Under the pieces are notes generated by a model. It was not told the origin of the DNA, ran no database searches, and saw nothing but the letters and a program-made list of their open reading frames with translations. DNA of 64,000 nt from Paramoeba atlantica. Its lineage: Eukaryota; Discosea. The first letter of the stretch is position 1; each line of letters begins with the position of its first letter. Position numbers and translations under genes: made by a program. Below are positions 9,098-18,990 of this stretch, piece after piece. Location: positions 930,001 to 994,000 of the forward strand of contig CDRNVI010000030.1 of assembly GCA_977017575.1 (NCBI GenBank), read 5' to 3'.

Positions 9098-10522
9098 TTA
9101 TAGTGTTGGTGGCGAATAATCCGTTATTGTTTTGATAAATCCAGGAGCTGTAAACATCGAAGTTGTGAGAATTCGAATCCTAGGAAAAAGCTTTTGCCCA
9201 TCCTCTGATAAGGTACGAATTAAAGCGAGCTCTTCCCAAGAGAGCCCCCCTAAAAAAAGTATTGTTACATTCATGGCGCTTTCGTTATTTGTTTCTTCAA
9301 GATTGGTATTAAAATTTCTAGAAATGGTAGGAATGATGCAATCAAGGAATTTATTCAATTCGGATAACCCAGCAAGAGATGCGCGCAGCATACTAAGAAG
9401 TAGACTAAACGTGGTATCGTCTTCATGTTGTGTGAATGAGCACTTCGCATCTTGAGATTGATTCTTTTGTCCTTGTACCCATTGCGCAAACCGGGTTTGT
9501 GAAGAAAGTAGTGTTTTACTGTTCCTTTCTGCCATCCAATGCGGTATTCCCTCTCTGTTGCGCCGTAGCAGAAGGAGTTTTTCCATCCTTTGTACACTGC
9601 TGATTACATGTGGCGTGCAGAAGCGGCGTGTAAGAAGGTGAATACTTTTGTCGTATAATTCGGTTGTCCAATTTGAGGAGTTCAAGTAAACCAGCGAAAG
9701 TAACCGAAGTGACTCACCTAGGGATTTTGTCGCTAGTAGTACATCCTCTAGCCTACGCCAATCAATGAAATCTTGTGAAGCGAACTGAAATGAATTATTT
9801 CGTTCTCTCTTATCTAGAATGCTTTGAAATAATTTTGTATGCACTTCTAATTCTTCTTTATACTGTTGCCACGCAGGAACGACCTGTACAAAATCACGCA
9901 ATGCGGCAATTTCTGATTGAAATTTCTCTGGCCGAAAGGAAGATTTGATGTCCACACATGCGTTTTCCAAAACTTGAGGAACTGCGGTAATATTAAGATC
10001 ACGGAGATCGGCAAAAAGTGTTCTGCATTGAGATGTCTTTATTTTGGCTACCTTTGGAAGTAACGTACTACTCGTCAGCCCATGGACTTTGGATGTCAAA
10101 TGTTTGGGAAAATCCTCGGTAACCATGCTCTCATGTAAGGAAGCAAGGTAAGTATTAGGATCTCTTAGGAACGTATACATATCCAAACAGCGATCCACTA
10201 CGAGGAGCGTTGACGATCGGCAAGTTTCTCCTCGATGTCCGGTGTCCCGAGTCTCTACATTGTTGCTGTCTTCCTTCTTCCCTTTCCGAACTTTGTCGAA
10301 TGCATCGACTTGATGAAGCTGCTCCAAATACTCCGCCACATATACAGCCTGAGAACCTACTGCCCAAATCGATTCGTATCGTTCTCCGGTCTCTCGCTCT
10401 AACTGCAAAATGGCACGTGATACCTCATTAAGAGCAACCCAGCAACCTGCATAAGAAGTGTGTACGTAGAAGGAGGACTCTTCTAAGGACAGGACGCTTT
10501 CATCTACGGAGGTAAAACGCAT
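9098..10522 (-). CDS. Sec1/Munc18-family protein, Vps33-like (5' end incomplete)
   Basis: SM proteins bind SNAREs; Vps33 is the SM subunit of the HOPS/CORVET tethers at endosome and vacuole. Seen: VLSLEESSFYVH and the W.VGS.AVYVAE segment match the end of SM domain 1; LLVVDRCLDM starts the central Sec1 block; FADLRDLNITAVPQVLENA and LRDFVQVVP resemble the Vps33 helical region; ILFLGGLSWEEL is the C-terminal GG..YEE motif. 474 residues from this ATG, against about 600 in Vps33, with the first 90 or so missing. The frame stays open upstream of the ATG to about 10580 and reads IFLIFSPDFD, which looks like SM domain 1. An intron acceptor (TTCTTATATTCAG on the minus strand, near 10565) is therefore plausible, with an upstream exon that I could not find. 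Confidence 0.7.
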   Translation of the reverse strand: MRFTSVDESVLSLEESSFYVHTSYAGCWVALNEVSRAILQLERETGERYESIWAVGSQAVYVAEYLEQLHQVDAFDKVRKGKKEDSNNVETRDTGHRGETCRSSTLLVVDRCLDMYTFLRDPNTYLASLHESMVTEDFPKHLTSKVHGLTSSTLLPKVAKIKTSQCRTLFADLRDLNITAVPQVLENACVDIKSSFRPEKFQSEIAALRDFVQVVPAWQQYKEELEVHTKLFQSILDKRERNNSFQFASQDFIDWRRLEDVLLATKSLGESLRLLSLVYLNSSNWTTELYDKSIHLLTRRFCTPHVISSVQRMEKLLLLRRNREGIPHWMAERNSKTLLSSQTRFAQWVQGQKNQSQDAKCSFTQHEDDTTFSLLLSMLRASLAGLSELNKFLDCIIPTISRNFNTNLEETNNESAMNVTILFLGGLSWEELALIRTLSEDGQKLFPRIRILTTSMFTAPGFIKTITDYSPPTL

Positions 10523-10580
10523 GTATATTTCTTCTTCTGCAACGTAAGAATCAAAGTCAGGACTGAATATAAGAAAAATG

Positions 10581-11800
10581 GGATATTAAAAACCAAACCG
10601 TAGACCCCTAGTAAGAAAATGTGCTTTGGGTCAAAATTCTCTTTCTGGGGGGTATGCTTTTTGGGCCAAATTTCTCCTTTCTCTCAACTTTTCTGACAAA
10701 GTTTCTTTTTCTTTTCCACGTTTTTTCTCCCGAAAACGTGTTAAAACGCTTATTTGGGTTACCCCTGAGGCCCCCAACATGCGGACACCCACCACCTACT
10801 CCCTATAAACCTCCTGTGGGTCTCCCGAATCAAATCTTTCTTACTGGGGGTCAGCCCAAAGAGGAACAAATCTCTTTTACTGGGGGGTCGACGGTAATAC
10901 CGGTACCACCTAATCGTACTGGGGTATGTCCAGGATATCGTATATAGGGAAATAAAGAGATTTGGCCCCTTTTGTGCTGACCCCAAGTATTAGAGATTTA
11001 GCTCGGGGGCTGGCTGACCTGGGAGGTTGTGTGGGTGAGGGTGAGTAAGAGATGGGCGGGTGAGGACGGCTGAACTGCGGGGTTGACTTAGCAGAAAATC
11101 AACTTCCTTACATGTCGTCGGATACAATATCATATAAGACAATGAATTGGGTCGAAAAATGGAGGTAAAATAATTTCAAAATTTGCAACTACCAATGGGA
11201 CACTTGTTAAATTGTGGAGGAACGTAAAAATTGCTCCGGACGATCGCTGGAACAGCAAAAGACTCTTCGGACGAGAAAAACATTCCTCTCGACGGTTCCG
11301 CCCAATCCGTGGCTTTCAAGTGTTCCGAGTTTTTGAAGTACCATTGTTCTATTTTTCGCAGTGGATATCTGATTTAGACCAAAGGGAGTGTAGAGGTATC
11401 ACTTTTCCCATCCTAGTATTAGTATTTTTAACCTTTTTACACATACCTACCTGTATGTATGATATGCATTTATCTCACACATGTGTATGTATTCTGTATG
11501 CACACATGCATCTGTATGCATTCGTCATTTTTCTTCGCCATGTTTCCTGTATTTTCTTGCATGCTGTCTAATTCATAGTAATCGAGAGTGGATCAGTAGT
11601 TACAGACTACTGCACATTTGTTTATGCTCTATAACTATTTTAGAGCCTTGTATTTTGGATACCGCGTTGTGAATGCAGTATATTCACAGTAAACTAACCG
11701 CTCATTTAGATTTCACTTTCGATATCGATGACCCAATTGCAATCGTGATAAAGATGAGAGAATAATGCCTTTTTCGGATATCTTTTGCAGGCAGATTCTC
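10581..11800. other. Gene-free stretch; possible intron or 5' region of the Vps33-like gene
   Basis: Contains two inverted CTGGGGGTCAGC repeats (10838-10890, 10953-11000) around GTAATACCGGTACCACC. CA/TG-rich DNA lies at 11440-11530. No exon was recognised. Confidence 0.4.
10838..11000. repeat. Inverted pair of the CTGGGGGTCAGC repeat
   Basis: 10838-10890 reads in the plus direction and 10953-11000 in the minus direction. The pair could fold into a large stem with the spacer at about 10891-10952 as loop. A third, direct copy lies at 8941-8990. Confidence 0.65.
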
Positions 11801-13120
11801 TTATTCTGCTTTTGATACTTTTTTCGACTTTATTGTTTTGTATATCATCTCTATACGGCGTCGATGCTCCATTTCTACATCTGTAATCCACACTAGTCGA
11901 CCGAGTCGACTGTATAAAGGAGATATTTTTGAAGACCGTTTTCTTGTAACTCCTTTCGATGTTTTCATTGGAATCTTGTTTTCGTTTAACTCTACGTCGG
12001 GCAGCTCTGGTGGAGCTTCTTCAGACATAAGAAAAACGAAACCTGATTCAAAACTACGACAAATGGATGAAAAGTAACGAGTCGCGGACGCGGCATTATT
12101 ATCTTCATTGCACGGATCTCGAATGAGTGGTCCGCGATTTGAGTCGTCTGTCTTCTTTATCAGCGAACCGCCTTTTGCAATACGAATACCTACATTTATG
12201 AAATTGCAATAACTTCCGTAGTAGCGTAGCAAATCAACGAGCAACATACCAAGCGTTACTCTTCGGCGTTGAGAGGGAGGAAGTAAGTTGTATGGATGGT
12301 GCTGCAGAAAACTAACGACTAATAGTGCCGTGGCATAACTACCAAGACCACCATAATAAGTTTCGTTCATTCGTCGTCGTTGAAGAAAATATTTGAGAAA
12401 AATAATGAGCGGGTAGGACGCTGGATATGCCCGAAGCATTTCACGAATGATCTCTGTGTTCGCTAGTCCTTCTTCTGAATTTATGCTAATATCAATACTG
12501 AAACTAGTAAGTGCGTCTCGGTAGCGAACGATTGGCACACGAGTATTCAAGATTAGTTCGGGAGCCACATGCTCACAAAGTTTTGCTGCCTTAATCTCGT
12601 CAGCAAGGTCCGCCAGAGCCTCGTTGACAGGTGCAGTTACATTGCTGATACACAAATCAACGTCACTCATTGGAAGGAGAAGTTTTGTTTTCAGACTACC
12701 AAACGCTTGCGTGACACTTTCGGGCCACAGCTTTTTGCAGATTTTTGAGACCGTATCAACTATGTGCTTTCGGACACCTGTTTCGGCCTCCGTAGGACGA
12801 ATGTATCGTACGAAATCAATGAGTTCTTGATGCAGAGCTACCCACTTGTCTTTTGAGTAACTTGACGTGATCCATGGAGCTTTGCGGCGCTCATCTCTAG
12901 TAAGATTCGTTGTGAGCTTATTGCACTCATCTTCATCGTGAAAAGAAGTGTCCTGTACATTAGTTTTTGATTGAAAAAGTTTGTCAGATAGCGTAGCCAG
13001 TTGCGCTTTGACTTTTTCTGTAATGGGGGGAGTCGGCAGAGTGTCATCTCCCTCAAGCGCGGGATCGCTTTGGAGATCCCGATGTGCAGCAAAACGTTCG
13101 AATAAGCTCACATGCGACAT
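11801..13120 (-). CDS. Non-canonical poly(A)/nucleotidyl polymerase, Trf4/PAPD5 type
   Basis: Trf4-type enzymes add short A tails in nuclear RNA surveillance. Seen: palm motif FGSLKTKLLLPMSDVDL, with the two metal-binding Asp in SDVDL (about residues 153 and 155 from the chosen start) and the third in SFSIDISI (about 210). The nucleotide-recognition part follows (YPLIIFLKYFLQRRRMNETYYGGLGSY, in part) and the PAP-associated domain LGMLLVDLLRYYGSYCNF. I prefer the ATG at 13120 (MSHVSLFERF); one at 13174 adds 18 hydrophobic residues of uncertain use. C-terminal tail basic. About 440 residues, a normal size. It could instead be one of the special uridylyl or adenylyl transferases of kinetoplastids, but the G-S and PAP-associated motifs fit Trf4 best. 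Confidence 0.85.
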   Translation of the reverse strand: MSHVSLFERFAAHRDLQSDPALEGDDTLPTPPITEKVKAQLATLSDKLFQSKTNVQDTSFHDEDECNKLTTNLTRDERRKAPWITSSYSKDKWVALHQELIDFVRYIRPTEAETGVRKHIVDTVSKICKKLWPESVTQAFGSLKTKLLLPMSDVDLCISNVTAPVNEALADLADEIKAAKLCEHVAPELILNTRVPIVRYRDALTSFSIDISINSEEGLANTEIIREMLRAYPASYPLIIFLKYFLQRRRMNETYYGGLGSYATALLVVSFLQHHPYNLLPPSQRRRVTLGMLLVDLLRYYGSYCNFINVGIRIAKGGSLIKKTDDSNRGPLIRDPCNEDNNAASATRYFSSICRSFESGFVFLMSEEAPPELPDVELNENKIPMKTSKGVTRKRSSKISPLYSRLGRLVWITDVEMEHRRRIEMIYKTIKSKKVSKAE

Positions 13121-13310
13121 ATTAAAAGGATAGAAAACGTAAAGATGTCGAAAGCATTTTAAAAATAAAAACATGATGGTTTTCAGTTTTAGTTTGAAGT
13201 ACCTAATTCCCTTTGTTACTTGTTTCGTCTACGAGGCATGGGCCTCTATTCCTATTTCTTGTGTGTGGGAAGACAACCGAGTCCCTTATTCCTTAACCAA
13301 CAATAAGTGA

Positions 13311-16300
13311 TTAGACCTTTGAGCCCCATGGACTACGGCATGTTGGACAAGTGCGTAAAGTACTTTTCTGAAACCAATCTATCAGACACCGGCGATGGAA
13401 CATTGAATGGGTGCAAACCTTACAGGAAAGCTCCGGAAGAGTGCGGGACTCAGAGTGTACAACTGCGTAACATATAGGACATGGTTCCACACCGTCAAAG
13501 TGTTTCCGAAGATTCGATGTCCACAGCTCAATAATGTCCCACAGAGACATACTCTTCGAGACAAGAGCTACGCTAATCCGAAGCAACCACTTTCTTAGCA
13601 CCTCTCTGCGAACCCCGACGAGAACGCGGTGAGTATCCATATTCATCACTGTCGCCTTCAGAGGCTGAAGTGGATAGATTTCTGGATATTCAAACCGTAT
13701 CTCAACCTTCTGGCCGTCCGCTTCAAAGATCACGACAACCGCTTCCGTAAACACGCGAATGGTTGTGTTTTCCAAAGCATGAGAAGTATCAAGAAGTTGA
13801 GACCGTACGTGGGAAAGCTCCTGCGTGATAAGTATCGGAGAACAGACCGAACGAATGGTAGAGCGCAAATAACTTTGTATGTGTGAGGGAAGATCTGTAT
13901 ACCATGAACGTAATGACAACGGAAGCACTTTGGCGAAACGGTACAACACAAAAGAACTTAGTTCACCCAGAGAAATATCGGGAGTAAAATATTTTCGCAT
14001 TCCTGTCGTGTGAGAGAAAAATTCGACCGCTTGGGTAGAATCCCTATGTGACGTGAGTATGAGTAAGAGTTTAACTAGCAAAGTAAAGTCAAATCTCTCC
14101 AAGTAAGAAACCATTGCCTCGCGACACGATGTTCTATGTTCGTCTTCTATCCATTTTAAGAAAAGCAGCCAAATCACCAGATATACATGCAAAATATCAG
14201 TGTTCAGAATTGACTGAAAAGCGCTTTTAACTTCTTGAGGCGAAGAGAATCGAATTTCTTCAGCGAAAGGAACAGTTTCGAGTAGCCGTTGCAACATGTC
14301 CGAACATTCTGACAACGATCCGTCCGAATTTAGCATGATAGGCTTTGTTTGAAACAAAGAAAAAATCATTAGAAAATGCACCTCGATATCTTCGACTGAA
14401 CGCTCGTCCTCTAACTCCCATTTTAACATTCGATGTTTCAAGCCTTGAAGGTAGTTCGACACCATCCAAGGCATTTCGTGCCACACAGAACTCATACACC
14501 CCAAAAGCGAATCAGAGACAAGTACGCTGGAACACATGCTAATGGCACCAGCTATTCTTCGCCGAGTATACCATTCTAGTGTCGTTGCTAATCCCAAAGA
14601 ATACACTGCTAGAAAGTAAAGCGTGCAAACCATTATGAAAGCAGCAGTACGTCGATTCGATATTGATTTTGTGAATAAATCTTCCTTCGTGCTCAATGTG
14701 ATGATGCATTCACAAGATATGTACACCAAGCAAGAGTACGTTTCATCACATTCAGAAACGAATCCATCAAAGGAATGTGCACGATTCACACTCAGAAATG
14801 CGTTGTGCATTCTGAATAAAAGATCTAAAAGATGGGCATCGTGATGTCTGGCGCAAACTCCTACAGCATTTTGAAGTCCGACGAATGCTTCTAGACAAGA
14901 GATATAGTGAAGCGCTTGTTTGCTACAAGAATTCCAGTCTTGCACATTAAAATTTCGACTATGACGCAGCAATCGCACTCCGAGACCGTCCAAAGACTCT
15001 ATGCGCGTTTTGTAAGTATTAATCGCGCGTGTAAATTGTCGTATTTTGGCTCCATTTCCGAGCCATTGCTCATTTTCAGTTGCAATCTGAGTTAACAAAG
15101 TTTGATCCGAGATATAGGAGCTCATAGTAGAAAATCTGCTGATCAAGTCAAGGATTGCACCATACTCCTTGTGTTTACGCATCTCCCAAAAGTGACGTGC
15201 GATTGAGTTGTGCCAGTCATGGAGAGAAAGATTTCTAAACATCCACACAAGTATCAGAGGATCTTCATTAATGAATAAATTAGCATGCAAGAAGGTTTTA
15301 ATATCAACAGAGCAAAGCTTGTCAAGGTAAGCTAGTAGTGGACCCATACCTTTTGAAGGAAAAAGGTGACTTCGATAGGGAACAAGAGACAATAGAATTG
15401 ACGCATTCTCCTTGGTTACGTTTTTCTCTAGAACACCACATATGCGCCCCAGCTTTCTTCTGACCGGTTCCGTATGAACAGGCATCTCCGATACTGTACT
15501 CGTCGTCAGCGGCCAGAACATTAAGGCTTCATCCTGGATTCGCACGATCGATAGACTATCGACGGATGTCGTGACAATCTCTCCAAGCTCATGGGTGCAG
15601 AAACATCGCTCGACAAGCCGTTCTATTTGCTCTGAAGAAAGACAGCAGTATTTTGTTTCAAGCACCTCCAACAAAATATTCTTGTGCTCAGGTTTGATTT
15701 GGGTCATAATATCATCAACTAGTGTACTTGCGGCGGAAACGTTTTTTGAAGTTAAGGCTGCGCGAAAAAAACTAGCTTGGATGGAAGCCCATGAGGCTTC
15801 ACCAGAAGGATTTTGCTTGAGATATGGATGTACTCCAAGCAAAACGTTCCGTTCGATATCTCCTTCATCCAATGCTTCCAATATTACTTCCTTCGCCATA
15901 TCAATTGTATTGTCTTTTTGAAAAATCATTAAGCAATGAAAGACGGAAAAAGATTTTATTTTAGCGAGAAGATCCGTCTTGCTTTTCACAGAGGCGAATG
16001 CTAAGTCGAGTAGCACATGTGATCTTTGTTTTTCTGTGACTGAAGGTAATTCTTTCGCACTTAGTTCGGAGAATAACCGAACTGATTCTACAGAGAGATC
16101 TTGAAACGAACTTGAGTCTAGGAAAGTAGGCTTGGCAAAAAGAACACTTATCAAGTCAGCAGTATTTTGGTACAAAACCTCGTCCCCCAAAATCGAAATA
16201 CCAATATCACGGATTTTACTGTTGGGTACAGCTTTGTGCGAACATTCACTTAACAGCGAAGAAATCACTTTGACGCACCTAGATAGTACCATACCATCGA

Positions 16301-17624
16301 GATCGCTATTTTTAGAACAAATTTCAGAGGAAGAGAGATCAAAAGGAGCGCAACATTTTAAGATAACATCTTCAACAGAGTTTCCCACTTCATCACTGAA
16401 TAGATTTCTCTGAGATCTCAATATGATCTCACAAAGTCCAAAAACGTGCCTTGAAGTACTTGATGAGATGTTTCCGCCTAGAAATGCGAAATCATGTATG
16501 ATTTTAGAGGCATAAGAGGACACCAGCAGAATCCATAGTTCTCGATTATGAAGTGATGAACTGTACGAAACAATGTTTTCACACGCTTTCAGACAGATGT
16601 CCTTGTTATTCGATGTGCACTGACTCGCATACTGTTCCATCGCAGTTATCCAACTTAAAATTTCTTCGCATGTAACTTGAAAGGCTGTGTGCTTATCTTC
16701 TACAAAATCAAGCAGAGCACAATGATCCTCCGTTACGAAACCCGTGATTCTAATAAGTGAGGGTATGGCGTTACGCAGACTCTCAAAAAGATCTTGATGT
16801 GATACCATTGCGAGCGAGAGAATGGTAATACTCGATGCTGAGACCAGGAGTTCAGTCCCGAGTTCGTAACTATGTACTGCATTTTTCAGAAGATGCGTGG
16901 CGTCCGCAACGGCGGAACTTGACGTAGGTATCATCATTGTGCTGAGCAATTCCAAAAGAGAGCTCCTACTCTCAAAGCCGATGTCGCACTTTTGCTTGAC
17001 GTTCAAGTAGAATTCCATTAGAGAGGACCCCAAAGAAGTTTCTTGGTTTACGACTTTTAGCCCACGTATAATGCTGCTGCGTAAATTATCCAAATAGGCT
17101 TCAATTTCATCAATGCTAATAGAGTTTCTTTCCTTGAGATACTGAGGTGTATGTTCCTCAAAGAGTCTAGTAGCAGTTGCAAGAATATGGACGCCGAAAT
17201 GTGTCAAAGCTACATGTGCCTTTTCAACACTCTTAAACGCTATGGACCAGGACAACCGTGCGATTTCGCAAACCTCAGTTTCCTTATCGAATTGAGCGGC
17301 AATCCACCCGAGTATAATATGTTTTATATGTGATGCTACTTTCAGCTTTGCTTCAACTGAGAACTCTAAAATTTGGTGTAAAATTTGTTGTATACGTTTT
17401 CTTACTAAACGATGAGGATGCATCCAATGCTCTTCGTAGGCCAGACAAAAACTTTGAACATTTTCAAGTAGAGACCCATTTCTCTGGGCAATACATACAC
17501 TGATTTCGTTGAGTGATCTTAACTTTGTCACACTGTCCCTCTTTGCAAGTTTGCGAAGTGCTAATCCTACGAAGCAAGATGTTGCAGTCTCGGAAAAATC
17601 GTTTTCAAGAAATAGTTCTTCCAT
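13311..17624 (-). CDS. LTN1: Listerin E3 ubiquitin ligase (ribosome quality control)
   Basis: Listerin ubiquitinates nascent chains stuck on 60S ribosomal subunits. 1437 residues, shorter than the human protein (about 1770), as in many protists. The N-terminus matches the family: LALRKLAKRDSVTKLRSLNE, a mid N-domain with W..P..LVRKR, then ILGWIAAQFD and VCEIARLSW. A long helical HEAT-like body follows. The last 56 residues are the RING variant: CPIC, then CKVC, FHRRC and CPTC, with the LIDWF between the metal sites. ATG at 17624 directly precedes the family N-terminus. Uninterrupted over 4.3 kb with no sign of introns. Confidence 0.93.
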   Translation of the reverse strand: MEELFLENDFSETATSCFVGLALRKLAKRDSVTKLRSLNEISVCIAQRNGSLLENVQSFCLAYEEHWMHPHRLVRKRIQQILHQILEFSVEAKLKVASHIKHIILGWIAAQFDKETEVCEIARLSWSIAFKSVEKAHVALTHFGVHILATATRLFEEHTPQYLKERNSISIDEIEAYLDNLRSSIIRGLKVVNQETSLGSSLMEFYLNVKQKCDIGFESRSSLLELLSTMMIPTSSSAVADATHLLKNAVHSYELGTELLVSASSITILSLAMVSHQDLFESLRNAIPSLIRITGFVTEDHCALLDFVEDKHTAFQVTCEEILSWITAMEQYASQCTSNNKDICLKACENIVSYSSSLHNRELWILLVSSYASKIIHDFAFLGGNISSSTSRHVFGLCEIILRSQRNLFSDEVGNSVEDVILKCCAPFDLSSSEICSKNSDLDGMVLSRCVKVISSLLSECSHKAVPNSKIRDIGISILGDEVLYQNTADLISVLFAKPTFLDSSSFQDLSVESVRLFSELSAKELPSVTEKQRSHVLLDLAFASVKSKTDLLAKIKSFSVFHCLMIFQKDNTIDMAKEVILEALDEGDIERNVLLGVHPYLKQNPSGEASWASIQASFFRAALTSKNVSAASTLVDDIMTQIKPEHKNILLEVLETKYCCLSSEQIERLVERCFCTHELGEIVTTSVDSLSIVRIQDEALMFWPLTTSTVSEMPVHTEPVRRKLGRICGVLEKNVTKENASILLSLVPYRSHLFPSKGMGPLLAYLDKLCSVDIKTFLHANLFINEDPLILVWMFRNLSLHDWHNSIARHFWEMRKHKEYGAILDLISRFSTMSSYISDQTLLTQIATENEQWLGNGAKIRQFTRAINTYKTRIESLDGLGVRLLRHSRNFNVQDWNSCSKQALHYISCLEAFVGLQNAVGVCARHHDAHLLDLLFRMHNAFLSVNRAHSFDGFVSECDETYSCLVYISCECIITLSTKEDLFTKSISNRRTAAFIMVCTLYFLAVYSLGLATTLEWYTRRRIAGAISMCSSVLVSDSLLGCMSSVWHEMPWMVSNYLQGLKHRMLKWELEDERSVEDIEVHFLMIFSLFQTKPIMLNSDGSLSECSDMLQRLLETVPFAEEIRFSSPQEVKSAFQSILNTDILHVYLVIWLLFLKWIEDEHRTSCREAMVSYLERFDFTLLVKLLLILTSHRDSTQAVEFFSHTTGMRKYFTPDISLGELSSFVLYRFAKVLPLSLRSWYTDLPSHIQSYLRSTIRSVCSPILITQELSHVRSQLLDTSHALENTTIRVFTEAVVVIFEADGQKVEIRFEYPEIYPLQPLKATVMNMDTHRVLVGVRREVLRKWLLRISVALVSKSMSLWDIIELWTSNLRKHFDGVEPCPICYAVVHSESRTLPELSCKVCTHSMFHRRCLIDWFQKSTLRTCPTCRSPWGSKV

Positions 17625-18054
17625 TTTGCGCTACTACAAATTTTGTACTTGCCAGGTGAAGATACTGTATTTCTCTGCTAAATAGTTGAACATAAATAGA
17701 AAAACAGTAGAAAAGAGTTCACGATCTTTAACAGTTTGCACCACTTAAAATACAATTTAGGCTGCATACTTATAAAGCATAGCATTCATAGCCATCAAGT
17801 TAGAGAACACAGGAACTCTACTTTAAAGATTGAACTACACAAATAGGAGAAGTTTGTATTAAAAGCGCCCATATTATCTATACTCCATGTACCCATAGTC
17901 TCCCATAAATTTACGTATCTAGCTATTTTCATGCTTTTACACATGACTCTATGCGCTCATGCATATAAGAAAGTTTATAACTTAATAAATTGTAAAACTT
18001 CTTTTGCCTCATCGCAACATAAAAAAAGTAAAGTGTGCTCATATTTTAGGTTTT
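17625..18054. other. Intergenic, AT-rich
   Basis: 430 bases with no frame of note; it would hold the 5' region of the Listerin gene and the 3' region of the CFAP410 gene. Confidence 0.5.
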
Positions 18055-18708
18055 CTACTTTGTGTGTGACTCATTTAGCTTTGATAACATACGTTCCCGA
18101 TTTTCCACATTGAGCTCATCGAATAATGTCATAATCGCATTAAACATTGCCTGTTGTTCATGCTTCGGCTCACCCGTAGGGGTAAGAGCCTTTTGCTCTG
18201 TGGTATTTAATGCCTCGACGTCAACGTGTGGACTCGTTCCATCAATACCTGGTACTTGAACATCTGATGATGAAGAAAGAATATTGATGATATCACTGGA
18301 GGTAAGATTTTTCGCATGTTCCCTCTCCTCAGGGGTAACGTCAATGTTATCCAATTTCTGAAGAGAAGGACAACATCGTATAGTAAACGAACGGTAATTT
18401 TCATTTTTCGTGCATGGATTGTCGCACAGCCACAACACACGTAGAGGAAGAGAGCTTAGATATGCCACTTGGGCGAGATCGGAGACGTTATTCTTCCTAA
18501 GATACAATTCCTTCAACTGATTGCACTTTCGAAGGGGTCTGAGCGAGTGCACTTTGTTTACGCTTAAAGACAACACTTCCAAGTTTTGTAATTCCTGTAC
18601 AATTTCAATATTATCAAGTTCCTGACCCCACAAGCTAAAATTTCTAACCTTCAAGAGCGACCCTGCCTTTGACTTGTCTAAAATGTCTTCTGCAGAAAGA
18701 ATGGCCAT
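18055..18708 (-). CDS. CFAP410: CFAP410 (C21orf2-type) leucine-rich-repeat ciliary protein
   Basis: 217 residues from the ATG at 18708. The line-up with human C21orf2 is close: KVRNFSLWGQELDNI, LEVLSLSVNKVHSLRPL, LKELYLRKNNVSDLAQV, LPLRVLWLCDNPC, then LQKLDNIDVTPEE. These are four SDS22-type LRRs and the cap. After an Asn/Ser/Thr-rich linker the last 30 residues (AIMTLFDELNVENRERMLSKL) form the short C-terminal helix that makes oligomers in this family. It acts at basal bodies and the ciliary base, so the organism probably builds a flagellum. A non-ATG extension upstream has no family match. Confidence 0.9.
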   Translation of the reverse strand: MAILSAEDILDKSKAGSLLKVRNFSLWGQELDNIEIVQELQNLEVLSLSVNKVHSLRPLRKCNQLKELYLRKNNVSDLAQVAYLSSLPLRVLWLCDNPCTKNENYRSFTIRCCPSLQKLDNIDVTPEEREHAKNLTSSDIINILSSSSDVQVPGIDGTSPHVDVEALNTTEQKALTPTGEPKHEQQAMFNAIMTLFDELNVENRERMLSKLNESHTK

Positions 18709-18990
18709 GGTGCTGTAAAACTCTATTTTTAATATTGTATTGTACCACGTCAGTTTTTTAGGTTTGCAAAACAAAGGAAAAAATAAATAAATAAATTTAG
18801 TTTCAGAAACAAGAACTAAAAGTAGCTTAAAACAGATGCAGATTCAAAAAAGTGTAAAGCAGTGTATCTGCTACTAAGTAAGTAAGTGTACTTAGTACAC
18901 TGTACGTACCTACATGCTGTCTATGTACAGTGTGTATCTGCTCTATGTAGAACGACCAGGTGCAACGTAGTCAAAATTTCTGGACATGCT

